From: JASJGK01 sp033791585
GTDB lineage: Bacteria; SAR324; XYD2-FULL-50-16
Assembly (NCBI GenBank): GCA_033791585.1
Contig: JASJGK010000202.1
Coordinates: forward strand, 1-8,502
DNA: 8,502 nucleotides
Direction of reading: 5' to 3'
Part shown: one piece after another, positions 1 to 5,502 of the stretch
Layout of the letters: the number at the start of each line of letters is the position of its first letter
Numbering within the stretch: the stretch's first letter is position 1
Translations under genes and position numbers: made by a program
Notes under the pieces: generated by a model
Seen by the model: the letters and a program-made list of their open reading frames with translations, nothing else
Database searches by the model: none
What the model was told of the DNA's origin: nothing

Positions 1-41
1 TCATTTAAAGGAGGATTTATAGAGCCTTGATAGGTCTCACC

Positions 42-401
42 TCAATTATTTTTAAGCGCGATCTTAAAACCTTTACTTTGGTCAAAACCAAAATAATTTT
101 TTATGGCCTTCACCATCTCTAAGGGGTTTTCATAGGACCAAATTCCATTTGTAGCTGATTTATAGCTCCAATAACTAGCATCTCCTTTGATTGGGCAATG
201 GGTTGTAAGCTCGTTCTTCTTCACTTCCAATGACTCTATAAGCTTCGGTGGAAAATAGATTGCAGGGGGATAAGTTTTACCATGAGCAGACTCAATGAGT
301 TGGATAGTGGCGTTTGATTCCGCAACTAATTGACCTTCAAAGGTTACTTGGTAAGTCTCCTTGGAATATTCTAAAATGGCATAGTGTTTAAGTTCATTCA
401 T
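42..401 (-). CDS. DUF427-family protein (119 aa)
   Basis: The protein contains the diagnostic DUF427 blocks in order: GQLVAES (23-29), YPPAIYFPP (44-52), THCPIKGDASYWSY (67-80) and WSYENPLEMVKAIKNYFGF (88-106). The length is normal for a single-domain member. The family has a small beta-rich fold and no firmly established biochemical role that I know of. ATG 401 has AAAGGTGA just upstream, a strong ribosome binding site, and the gene begins 15 bases after the TetR stop, so it is the third gene of the operon. Co-transcription with a TetR regulator and an SRPBCC protein hints at metabolism or response to a small organic compound. No terminator is visible in the 41 bases after its stop. Confidence 0.92.
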   Translation of the reverse strand: MNELKHYAILEYSKETYQVTFEGQLVAESNATIQLIESAHGKTYPPAIYFPPKLIESLEVKKNELTTHCPIKGDASYWSYKSATNGIWSYENPLEMVKAIKNYFGFDQSKGFKIALKNN

Positions 402-416
402 AGTTCACCTTTAAGT

Positions 417-1034
417 TTAACTTTGAGCAGAGGGCAGAATACCATTGAAAAAAAGATCTAAGTTGGCCTGACACCACTGCTGTTTGTATTGGCTGTGACC
501 TTGGCTTTGGACACTGGCTCCATAGTTCTCTTCGATCCAAGGCGCAAACTGCACTTGATTGATAATGCGATCGAGCAGAAACCCAGTGATCATATCTGTA
601 TCCATCTCTTTACGCACCAGCCCCTGCTCTTTGCCTTGACTCAAAAACCATGCAAATTTCTCAATGTAAAGGGTCACGGCACTAAGTTTGGCCTGCTCTC
701 TAAGAATAACTAACAAAAGCAGCCTGTTTTCCACACAGGCATCCAAGGTTGTTTCAAAAAGCATTTCCAGGCGAGCCAACAAATCCTCTTTAGAGCGAGG
801 CGGTTTATCCAAAATCCGCAAGGGAAGCTCAAAAACGCTGGAACTAAACTGCTCTAAAATTGCCTCAAGCAATCCCTCTTTGCTTTTAAAATAATGATGG
901 ATCATATTCATGCTGGTCTCAGCATGCTTACAAATTTCCCGAACCGAAACGCTACCAAAGCCCTTTTCAGAAAATAGCAATGCGCCAGAAGCTAAGAGTC
1001 GCTCTTTAGTAGGGATACCTTTTGCTTTATTCAT
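417..1034 (-). CDS. TetR-family transcriptional regulator (205 aa)
   Basis: Residues 9-62 are a standard TetR DNA-binding domain: TKERLLASGALLFSEKGF, then a helix-turn-helix at about 31-50 (VREICKHAETSMNMIHHYFK) followed by SKEGLLEAIL. The C-terminal 140 residues are helical and divergent, as expected for the ligand-binding and dimerisation domain, so the inducer cannot be read from the sequence. The length is typical. The start at ATG 1034 overlaps the SRPBCC stop by eight bases and has no good Shine-Dalgarno sequence, so translation is probably coupled to the upstream gene. It likely represses the promoter at 1653-1681 through the palindromes there, making the operon autoregulated. The family call is secure; targets and ligand are inferred or unknown. 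Confidence 0.93.
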   Translation of the reverse strand: MNKAKGIPTKERLLASGALLFSEKGFGSVSVREICKHAETSMNMIHHYFKSKEGLLEAILEQFSSSVFELPLRILDKPPRSKEDLLARLEMLFETTLDACVENRLLLLVILREQAKLSAVTLYIEKFAWFLSQGKEQGLVRKEMDTDMITGFLLDRIINQVQFAPWIEENYGASVQSQGHSQYKQQWCQANLDLFFNGILPSAQS

Positions 1035-1566
1035 TGGTTGCTGGTTCTAAGTTAGAAATAGATTTGAGTTTTCGTGGGTGTGGGGTTCCATTTTCAGCAA
1101 AGAATTTTAGCTCTTCTGTGATCTGACTCATTAAAAGACCCAACCCAAACTTCACCAAAGGGGCGACTAAATTTGCTAGGGGTTTGAGGTGTGGTGTTAC
1201 TTCCCAAGTCACCAGAGCCTGGGGTGCTCCTGTATCCAACCCTATATCTGTAACAGAAAAGTCCAAGATATTTTTATAAATGGGGAGGATAAAAGGTGCA
1301 TTTACAAGGTCAACTTGAACAGTGCAGGTTTTAGTTTCCTCGTCAAAGGCCAAAAAGGATTCAGAAGCCTTGAGGCCATTTGGGTCGCCATTCAGTTCGC
1401 AGACCCTGCCCGCTGAGACGGAACCTTCTTGGTGGTCACCGACTTTTTCCCCGTAAGAACTTGGGACCGAAGACATCCATAGATGAGCATTGTCAAAATC
1501 GTGAGCAAAAATCTGCCAAACTTTTTCGGCTGTTGCCTCAATTGTAATTTGTTTTGTAACTTTCAT
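1027..1566 (-). CDS. SRPBCC-family (START/polyketide cyclase-like) ligand-binding protein (179 aa)
   Basis: The N terminus MKVTKQITIEATAEKVWQIFA is the classic first strand and helix of the SRPBCC helix-grip fold. In the middle, FLAFDEETKTCTVQVDLVNAP and ALVTWEVTPH supply sheet strands. Residues 132-160 (LANLVAPLVKFGLGLLMSQITEELKFF) form the long C-terminal helix that closes the hydrophobic cavity. SRPBCC proteins bind or transform small hydrophobic molecules; no catalytic residues can be assigned here. The start at ATG 1566 is chosen over TTG 1611 because it has a ribosome binding site and matches the usual domain start; the longer frame would add 15 atypical residues. It is the first gene of the operon, and its TAA overlaps the TetR start by eight bases (ATGAATAA). 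Its pocket may bind the same ligand that controls the TetR protein; this is inference. Confidence 0.85.
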   Translation of the reverse strand: MKVTKQITIEATAEKVWQIFAHDFDNAHLWMSSVPSSYGEKVGDHQEGSVSAGRVCELNGDPNGLKASESFLAFDEETKTCTVQVDLVNAPFILPIYKNILDFSVTDIGLDTGAPQALVTWEVTPHLKPLANLVAPLVKFGLGLLMSQITEELKFFAENGTPHPRKLKSISNLEPATNE

Positions 1567-1570
1567 TTTT

Positions 1571-1576
1571 GCCCTG
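1571..1576 (-). promoter_or_regulatory. Ribosome binding site deciding the SRPBCC start
   Basis: CAGGGC lies four to five bases before ATG 1566 on the minus strand. The longer in-frame alternative, TTG at 1611, has no purine-rich sequence upstream. This favours the shorter protein. Confidence 0.55.
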
Positions 1577-1643
1577 TTGTTTAGATTTTTTTGCAAAACC
1601 TTCCCAACCAATAGGTGGTATAAATTTACTTTATGAATTATGT

Positions 1644-1660
1644 GTTACAGCTAATGTAAC
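1644..1660. promoter_or_regulatory. Second overlapping inverted repeat (GTTACA-N5-TGTAAC)
   Basis: Perfect six-base arms at 1644-1649 and 1655-1660 share their right arm with the left half of the larger palindrome. Together they give three copies of a TGTAAC or TGTATC half-site in alternating orientation, centred at about 1646.5, 1657.5 and 1667.5, close to one helical turn apart. This suggests cooperative or two-register binding around the -10 element and start point. Confidence 0.4.
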
Positions 1661-1673
1661 GATTGATACATTA
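1652..1673. promoter_or_regulatory. Putative TetR operator (imperfect 22-bp palindrome)
   Basis: TAATGTA and TACATTA form perfect seven-base arms around eight bases; 18 of 22 positions are symmetric. The site fills the gap between the -35 and -10 candidates of the operon promoter, so a bound dimer would block RNA polymerase. TetR-family regulators usually bind palindromes of this size next to their own operons, and a TetR gene is the second gene here. That it is this TetR's site is inference. Confidence 0.6.
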
Positions 1674-1681
1674 CTTGGCAA
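1653..1681 (-). promoter_or_regulatory. Candidate sigma-70 promoter of the SRPBCC-TetR-DUF427 operon
   Basis: On the minus strand TTGCCA (1681-1676, five of six to consensus) is followed after exactly 17 bases by TACATT (1658-1653, four of six). This would start transcription near 1646, leaving a leader of about 80 bases before the preferred start at 1566. The position of the palindrome between and over the two elements supports the assignment. It is predicted from pattern only. Confidence 0.45.
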
Positions 1682-2029
1682 GGTTTTTTTAACCCCTCTT
1701 GTTAGCCTCAATTGCTTAATAACGAAGGCCCTTTAATCCACTGACTTGGAAAAAGAAAAAGGTTCTTGATAATAAGGATTTTGTATCTTGCTTGTAGACG
1801 GTGAACCCATCTATAAAGAGGAAATTTTGGACCAATTTGGATGGTCTTTAGTTTTAGGGAGCCTGTATCTAGATCCTAATTTGAAAGGGTAATTCTATGA
1901 AATCCACCTCGACCAATATAGGTTTTTTGCTATATTTTTTTGTATCTAGCCCAACAATAGGCTCCATCGTCTTAGAGCTATCCCCTGGCTGTTTTTTTTG
2001 TGACTTGCGGAAGGCAAAAGCTTTGGCCT
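1682..2029. other. Region of about 350 bases with no confident gene
   Basis: This stretch separates the start region of the SRPBCC/TetR operon from the end of the hemerythrin gene. Apart from the two small plus-strand candidates at 1788-1892 and 1897-2058 and the hairpin at 2010-2031, I see no RNA gene, mobile element, repeat family or riboswitch-like fold. It has several T-runs (1684-1690, 1934-1940, 1992-1999), none placed after a convincing stem. Confidence 0.5.
1788..1892 (+). CDS. Possible small ORF or gene remnant, 34 aa
   Basis: A TTG at 1788 with AAGGA nine bases upstream opens a frame encoding MLVDGEPIYKEEILDQFGWS and continuing to LYLDPNLKG, then TAA. The amino-acid balance, acidic and with a Trp and well-spaced hydrophobics, looks more protein-like than random noncoding sequence. 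A weak promoter-like pair (TTGGAA 1746-1751, 16 bases, GATAAT 1768-1773) lies just upstream, but its start point would leave almost no leader for that ribosome binding site. It ends four bases before the next small candidate frame. It may be a genuine small gene, a fragment of a decayed gene, or chance. Confidence 0.22.
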   Translation: MLVDGEPIYKEEILDQFGWSLVLGSLYLDPNLKG

Positions 2030-2058
2030 TCAAGCGTCCACATCGCCCTGTGCAATGA
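1897..2058 (+). CDS. Possible small ORF, 53 aa, hydrophobic N-terminal half
   Basis: ATG 1897 has AAAGGG seven bases upstream. The frame encodes MKSTSTNIGFLLYFFV, then a moderately hydrophobic stretch, a CFFC pair and a basic C terminus, ending with TGA at 2056. Its last 29 bases run antisense through the end of the hemerythrin gene. A short membrane-anchored peptide is imaginable, but I see no family, and the T-rich composition could create the hydrophobic stretch by chance. It is listed as a candidate only. Confidence 0.2.
   Translation: MKSTSTNIGFLLYFFVSSPTIGSIVLELSPGCFFCDLRKAKALAFKRPHRPVQ
2010..2031. other. Hairpin spanning the hemerythrin stop codon
   Basis: The arms 2010-2020 and 2021-2031 pair over 11 positions with one mismatch; the centre must open to form a loop. 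The hairpin begins at the TGA of the hemerythrin gene and extends downstream. No T-run follows it on the minus strand (an A-run follows instead), so it is not a standard intrinsic terminator. It could protect the transcript 3' end or help Rho-dependent termination. Confidence 0.3.
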
Positions 2059-2443
2059 GGTAGGCTGCCATTTTTTTGTCTACTTCTTTAATGTGCTCAA
2101 CGAACCAAAGGTTGAGTTTGTTGCAGAGTCTTGCAGAATTTAAAAGAGAAGAGTCGGCTACCTCAGCAATTTCTTCTAAAAAATCTCTAAAGGATTCATG
2201 TTGTTGAATATGAGGCTCTATATCAGGGTAGGAGCTTTGGGCCATGTGCTTTTCTTCCAAACCAAAATGTTCATCTGCATATTTTCTTAAAAAGACCAGT
2301 TGCTCTTCAATATCTACCTTTCCGCCATTATTGCTAAAGAGGTAAAATAGCTGGTTGATTTGGCGAATGAAGTTCTTGTGTTGCATATCTTGCCAGCGCT
2401 GCCCTGTGGTGAGATCATCACTCCATTCTACATTATGTTTCAT
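2030..2443 (-). CDS. Bacteriohemerythrin (137 aa)
   Basis: Single-domain hemerythrin binds O2 reversibly at a non-haem di-iron site in a four-helix bundle and is used for oxygen storage, delivery or sensing. All expected ligands are present in order: His22 (DMQHKNF), His59 and Glu63 (DEHFGLEEKHM), His78 and His82 (YPDIEPHIQQHESF), His117 (WFVEHI) and Asp122 (VDKKM). The spacing matches bacterial hemerythrins such as that of Methylococcus, and the N-terminal W.DDL..GQ pattern is typical. The length is normal for the free-standing form, with no fused signalling domain. The start at ATG 2443 has only a weak AAGAG upstream. The gene follows the tail operon terminator, so it should have its own promoter in the AT-rich stretch 2444-2520, although I see no clear -35/-10 pair. 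It may be host flank or prophage cargo. Function at family level is secure. Confidence 0.95.
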   Translation of the reverse strand: MKHNVEWSDDLTTGQRWQDMQHKNFIRQINQLFYLFSNNGGKVDIEEQLVFLRKYADEHFGLEEKHMAQSSYPDIEPHIQQHESFRDFLEEIAEVADSSLLNSARLCNKLNLWFVEHIKEVDKKMAAYLIAQGDVDA

Positions 2444-2464
2444 TGTTACTCTTAGCTATTATTA

Positions 2465-2478
2465 GTATATTTATATAC
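2465..2478. promoter_or_regulatory. Perfect AT-rich palindrome upstream of the hemerythrin gene
   Basis: GTATAT and ATATAC flank a two-base centre, giving a perfect 14-bp palindrome 22 bases upstream of the hemerythrin start. It could be an operator or part of an AT-rich promoter. With such low-complexity sequence a chance origin is quite possible. Confidence 0.25.
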
Positions 2479-2579
2479 GTGAGTTTTAGTATTTTTGGAA
2501 AAAATATGCAAGAGCTGGGGGGTAGTTTTTTGGCTATAAGCGGTGTTTTGCGGGGATTTGCAGGCCAGAATTTTTTTTC

Positions 2580-2623
2580 AAAAAAAAAGGACCCTCAGTT
2601 GGTTGTCCAACGGAGAGGCCTTT
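2580..2623 (-). terminator. Strong intrinsic terminator closing the phage tail operon
   Basis: On the minus strand a 17-bp stem (arms 2623-2607 and 2602-2586) encloses a four-base loop. It has two mismatches and one G-U pair. Nine T residues (2588 down to 2580) follow or overlap the base of the stem. It lies 43 bases after the stop of the last tail gene, the expected position. On the plus strand only four T residues follow, so termination there would be weak. Confidence 0.85.
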
Positions 2624-2666
2624 TGAAAAATCGTAACAATCTTAAATGTAGCTTTGGAGCAAACAT

Positions 2667-2882
2667 TCAAGCCCCTGCCCCCGCTTTCACCTTGTCACGA
2701 ATCATAACAAAACGGGCAGGAGGAAAAATAATTGCTGTCTCCTTAGGTAGTTCGATGCGGGTTTTATCGGCCAATAAAATCAACCTATTCCCATTCTCAG
2801 GAACAACTGAGTCTCCTTCAACATCTTTAAGGCTTTGCCAAAACCACTGGCCTTGTAACTTATATTTTACTGTAAAAGTCAT
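2667..2882 (-). CDS. Small phage protein at the end of the tail operon, function unknown (71 aa)
   Basis: ATG 2882 is preceded by AAGGA five bases upstream. The protein is short, soluble and beta-rich: MTFTVKYKLQGQWFWQSLKD, then NRLILLADKTRIELPKE, ending in a basic, Ala/Gly-rich tail (DKVKAGAGA). The pattern of a Trp-rich first hairpin followed by LLADKTRIELP resembles small conserved phage proteins found near fibre genes, though I cannot assign a family. It is separated from the preceding gene by about 180 bases but shares its strand and lies 43 bases before a strong terminator, so it is probably the last gene of the tail operon. The overlapping plus-strand frame has no ribosome binding site and is rejected. 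Confidence 0.7.
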   Translation of the reverse strand: MTFTVKYKLQGQWFWQSLKDVEGDSVVPENGNRLILLADKTRIELPKETAIIFPPARFVMIRDKVKAGAGA

Positions 2883-3064
2883 CTAAATCCTTATTTAAAG
2901 TGAAAAACCTAAAGGGTTTTGTAAACTGGCTGCGTCTCTAACCTGTCAAAGGCGAAAGCCTTGAAGGGCACTTAATCTTTGGCTGATTATTAGGCAAACT
3001 TATTTTTTTAGTATTAATAAGCTAAAGCTTTTAGGTAAACTTTATTGCTTCGCAGTTAAATCTT
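2883..3064 (-). other. Intergenic spacer with a direct repeat and two short hairpins
   Basis: This AT-rich gap sits inside the tail operon. It contains two near-identical 14-15 base copies (2990-3003 and 3031-3045, core TTAGGYAAACTT). It also holds a hairpin with a GAAA loop on the plus strand (stems 2946-2953 and 2958-2964, one bulge). A weak hairpin follows at 2904-2920, which on the minus strand reads AAAACC, a five-base loop, then GGTTTT plus one extra T; it could slow transcription but is poor as a terminator. No promoter with both elements was convincing. Confidence 0.45.
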
Positions 3065-3394
3065 TTAACAATCTACAAATTCAGCAAAAAGTGGCATCTT
3101 TGCCTTGACCTCTTCATATGCCAACTGTCTCACATTTGCCCCTAGTGGCTCTTGTTTAGCTAAATCAAAGGGATCAATTCTATCAACATTATATGGGTCT
3201 ACTAAGGGAATGTGGTATTCTATCGTGTTTTCTAATTGTGAAAATTCAAGATCACTTGAATCTTTAATCCATAAATTTAATTCTAACTTATGTTCTTGGC
3301 CTTGGCTCTCTGCGTTGTTTTTAGCCAGAGTGATACCTCCAATCGCTAGGTAATAAAACTTTGTCCCGCTAGGGAAATCTTTTTTTAAAGCCAT
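3065..3394 (-). CDS. Small protein of the tail-fibre cluster, function unknown (109 aa)
   Basis: ATG 3394 has a near-perfect AAGGAGG four bases upstream, one of the strongest ribosome binding sites in the window, and the gene lies 34 bases after the fibre gene. The N-terminal half looks beta-structured (FYYLAIGGITLAKN, then HKLELNLWIKD). The C-terminal part is acidic and ends in a helix (LAYEEVKAKMPLFAEFVDC). Small proteins starting MALKKDFPSG-like are common directly downstream of phage fibre genes, but I cannot name the family. It may be a fibre-associated structural protein or an assembly factor. The coding call is firm; the function is open. Confidence 0.78.
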   Translation of the reverse strand: MALKKDFPSGTKFYYLAIGGITLAKNNAESQGQEHKLELNLWIKDSSDLEFSQLENTIEYHIPLVDPYNVDRIDPFDLAKQEPLGANVRQLAYEEVKAKMPLFAEFVDC

Positions 3395-3428
3395 GAGGCC
3401 TCCTTAAATAGTTGTAGAGCCTGAAGGC

Positions 3429-4304
3429 TTAAAGTACTTTGATGATATAAAAACAGTTCAAATAGTTAGGTCTATTTTCTGTCGTAGTGGCGGTTGCCCC
3501 TGCTCCCACCGTCCCAGAAACATTGGAACTGCTGTGAGCATGTGAGACACTATTTGTTAGGCCCCAATTTGGAGAATAGGTATGACCGCCAAGTGAATAG
3601 GTACTCCATGATTTAGCTATTGAACTTGTGTTTGATATCCCACCTTGCGCGGCTATATTTCTAACCGTAAAGTGAGAGTGCGAACCCCCTCCCTGACCAG
3701 CTGCGAGCAAAGAAAAGGAATGAAGGTGATCACGCAGACTGTTGCTCCCGCCAACGCCAGCAAGGGTGCTGCTTCCTTGGATGAACCGATCATCTGTAAG
3801 GTTCGGCAAATGCTTTACTCCATCGTTCCAAATTGGGGATAGCTCGAGGTTTGGTATACTCCCATCTGCCACCCTATAGGCAGTTGCAGCAAGGTAAGCG
3901 TTAGCCCCTGCCACGTCATTGGTGGCAATGCCCAAACCCAAAGCATACCCCCCATTATTGGCATCAGCAAAGGAAGCTGGTACCCAAGCCTTTACCGTGC
4001 CCACAGGCTCAACAAAGGTGGTGCAAGAACCAGCGGTAAGACGATTTTCCACAGAGTCGCCATTAGAAAAAGTCAGAGCAGTGGTGCTCTCTTGGCCACG
4101 AATGACGGTAATATCATTGGCTGATTTAGCCGTCACTCTAACTATTTCGTAGTTATTACTGCCACTTTGGACCAAGGTCAAAAGGTAGTAATCCCCTATT
4201 TTGTCAAAGTTAAGCTCGCTTGCATCTGTAAGGCTTAAAGTAGTGTCTGTGTCTGTGGCATTGGCAGACAGGGCCACCTTAAACTGATTGATAAATTGAA
4301 TCAT
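3429..4304 (-). CDS. Tail fibre / receptor-binding tip protein with HxH motifs (291 aa)
   Basis: It starts at ATG 4304 with AGGA about six bases upstream, overlapping the previous gene's TAG. Residues 1-95 form an N-terminal virion-attachment module seen in many phage fibres: DYYLLTLVQSG, then YEIVRVTA and ITVIRGQESTTAL with GDSVENRLTAG. Residues 100-180 resemble a collar-like region (EPVGTVKAWVP, later HLPNLTDDRFIQG). The distal part is Gly/Ser/His-rich with three HxH motifs: HLH at 193-195, HSH at 209-211 and HAH at 255-257. It ends in ENRPNYLNCFYIIKVL, a common closing sequence of collar-type fibre proteins. In T4 gp37, HxH motifs coordinate iron along a trimeric needle, so a metal-stabilised trimeric tip is a reasonable inference here. 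The protein probably determines host recognition. Family-level confidence is high; the receptor is unknown. Confidence 0.88.
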   Translation of the reverse strand: MIQFINQFKVALSANATDTDTTLSLTDASELNFDKIGDYYLLTLVQSGSNNYEIVRVTAKSANDITVIRGQESTTALTFSNGDSVENRLTAGSCTTFVEPVGTVKAWVPASFADANNGGYALGLGIATNDVAGANAYLAATAYRVADGSIPNLELSPIWNDGVKHLPNLTDDRFIQGSSTLAGVGGSNSLRDHLHSFSLLAAGQGGGSHSHFTVRNIAAQGGISNTSSIAKSWSTYSLGGHTYSPNWGLTNSVSHAHSSSNVSGTVGAGATATTTENRPNYLNCFYIIKVL

Positions 4305-4312
4305 TTTTGTTC

Positions 4313-4702
4313 CTATGCTACATCGCTAATGGTGATGGTTACGTCCCCTGTGTCCACAGTATTACCGCCAACCACGGTTTGGGGGGCGGTTACAGGGATG
4401 ACATAGATTAAGATACTGTTTGTGTCGTCCACCAGAGCAAGGTGATCAAAAGACCCTGAATAAGTCATTTGGATCGTTTGGCTTAAAACCGTGCATTGGC
4501 GACCCCCACCTGGAGAATCGGCTAAAGGGAGGTCTGCCGCGTCTAAGGCACCTAAATCGCCCAACATATTTCCCGAACCGACGGCAGTGATAGCCAAGCT
4601 ATAGGTTGTCGGTTGGCCAGAGCAGGCCGTGATTCTGTTACAATTATTTTGGATGTGTTTTAACCCTTCATCCATCACGAGGGGGTTGGCATACTTGCCC
4701 AT
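4313..4702 (-). CDS. Small phage structural protein, function unknown (129 aa)
   Basis: ATG 4702 is preceded by AAAAGGA six bases upstream, and the gene begins 11 bases after the preceding tail gene. The N terminus (MGKYANPLVMDEGLKHI, then NNCNRITACSGQPTTY) is helical. The rest is Gly-, Thr- and Val-rich with predicted strands (FDHLALVDD, ILIYVIPVT, VTITISDVA), typical of small virion proteins that sit between hub and fibre genes in siphovirus-like tail modules. Its stop codon lies within the ribosome binding region of the fibre gene, so expression of the two is tightly linked. No catalytic motif is visible. A tail tip or fibre connector role is inferred from position only. Confidence 0.8.
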   Translation of the reverse strand: MGKYANPLVMDEGLKHIQNNCNRITACSGQPTTYSLAITAVGSGNMLGDLGALDAADLPLADSPGGGRQCTVLSQTIQMTYSGSFDHLALVDDTNSILIYVIPVTAPQTVVGGNTVDTGDVTITISDVA

Positions 4703-4713
4703 AATTAATCCTT

Positions 4714-5502
4714 TTAAATAGATTCTTCTAAGGTGAAATCAATTTGGTGAAAAGAAAAGGAGCTTTCTAAAGCTGAGAAACTGCCTTTAGCAAATCTGCC
4801 CCAGATCACATATCTTTGGTCTAAGGGAGTCCCTGCTTGGTCTATGCGCCCTTCTACCATTAGACAGGCGAATGGGTCTGCCGATTGGAGTTTTTCATAT
4901 AGCTCAATTAGGCCGTAATATTGGTCGAGTGCATCCTCCTTGACCATAGGGATCTCAAAATTTAATTTTGGCGCCCTGCTTGTGGCTTTGTTTCTTGCCT
5001 GCATAGAACCATTTTTTAAGCGCTGCTGGGTTCCATGGTCTTGGATGGAAGCCCCAAAGCCCCATTTTGGATTTACAAAGGTAGCAGCCTTACCACAAGA
5101 AACTCGCCCTATCATGGGGGTGGTGATGGTCAAGGTGGTAACGGTTAATTTGAACCAAGCAAGGCTTTGCACAGGAAAAGAATACCAAATGTTTTTAATA
5201 TTGGAGGATCCAAAAATTTCCGTTTCCGAACCTAAAAATAGTTTGCTGTCTACCAGTGTAGTCATTGCGTCATCACTAAAAACCTCGATTAAAATTTGGT
5301 CTAGCTCCATGCCAAAAATTGCTAGACAGTCACTTACGCCATCGCTGCGTAAATTTATTTCTACAGATGTTGCAAGGCCTGAATCGGCCCTCCATGGCCT
5401 AAGAAGGTGATCATCCTTGATGTAGGTAATTGGGTATTCACTCAAGGTTTCAGCTGGGCCAGCGTCCACCAACTGAATGCGGTCTGGGTAAAGTATTTTC
5501 AT
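4714..5502 (-). CDS. Phage tail structural protein, beta-rich, possible discoidin-like N-terminal domain (262 aa)
   Basis: Translation starts at ATG 5502, inside the stop codon of the hub gene, with GAGGTG seven bases upstream. Residues 1-135 look like a beta-sandwich: LLRPWRADSGLATSVEINL followed by CLAIFGMELDQILIEVF has the alternating pattern and conserved Trp seen in galactose-binding or discoidin-like modules of phage tail proteins. Residues 140-262 are a second part with an Arg/Gly-rich stretch (QQRLKNGSMQARNKATSRAP) and a mixed helix and strand end. There are no transmembrane segments. The neighbours place it in the tail tip, between the hub and fibre genes. It may be a distal-tail or fibre-anchoring protein. 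I do not recognise a named family, so the product name stays generic. Confidence 0.82.
   Translation of the reverse strand: MKILYPDRIQLVDAGPAETLSEYPITYIKDDHLLRPWRADSGLATSVEINLRSDGVSDCLAIFGMELDQILIEVFSDDAMTTLVDSKLFLGSETEIFGSSNIKNIWYSFPVQSLAWFKLTVTTLTITTPMIGRVSCGKAATFVNPKWGFGASIQDHGTQQRLKNGSMQARNKATSRAPKLNFEIPMVKEDALDQYYGLIELYEKLQSADPFACLMVEGRIDQAGTPLDQRYVIWGRFAKGSFSALESSFSFHQIDFTLEESI

Noticed and set aside
1..41. Terminator or new gene start after the DUF427 gene
   Set aside because: Only a small bulged stem without a T-run is visible, and the ATG at 4-2 has no ribosome binding site within view.
1609..1611. TTG start for a 194-residue SRPBCC protein
   Set aside because: No purine-rich site upstream, and the extra 15 residues precede the normal domain start; ATG 1566 fits better.
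2010..2031. Intrinsic terminator for the hemerythrin gene
   Set aside because: The stem is followed on the minus strand by an A-run, not a T-run, so it does not meet the pattern.
2443..2886. Plus-strand 147-codon frame with a hydrophobic start
   Set aside because: It begins at a TTG with no ribosome binding site, runs through the poly-A and terminator, and is antisense to the 71-residue gene, which has a good ribosome binding site and protein-like sequence.
2883..3064. tRNA or att site at the phage edge
   Set aside because: No cloverleaf or T-loop consensus could be found, and the direct repeat present is short and internal to the operon.
4940..5410. Plus-strand 156-codon frame
   Set aside because: It lies wholly antisense to the 262-residue tail gene, has no ribosome binding site and no recognisable domain; it is a shadow frame.
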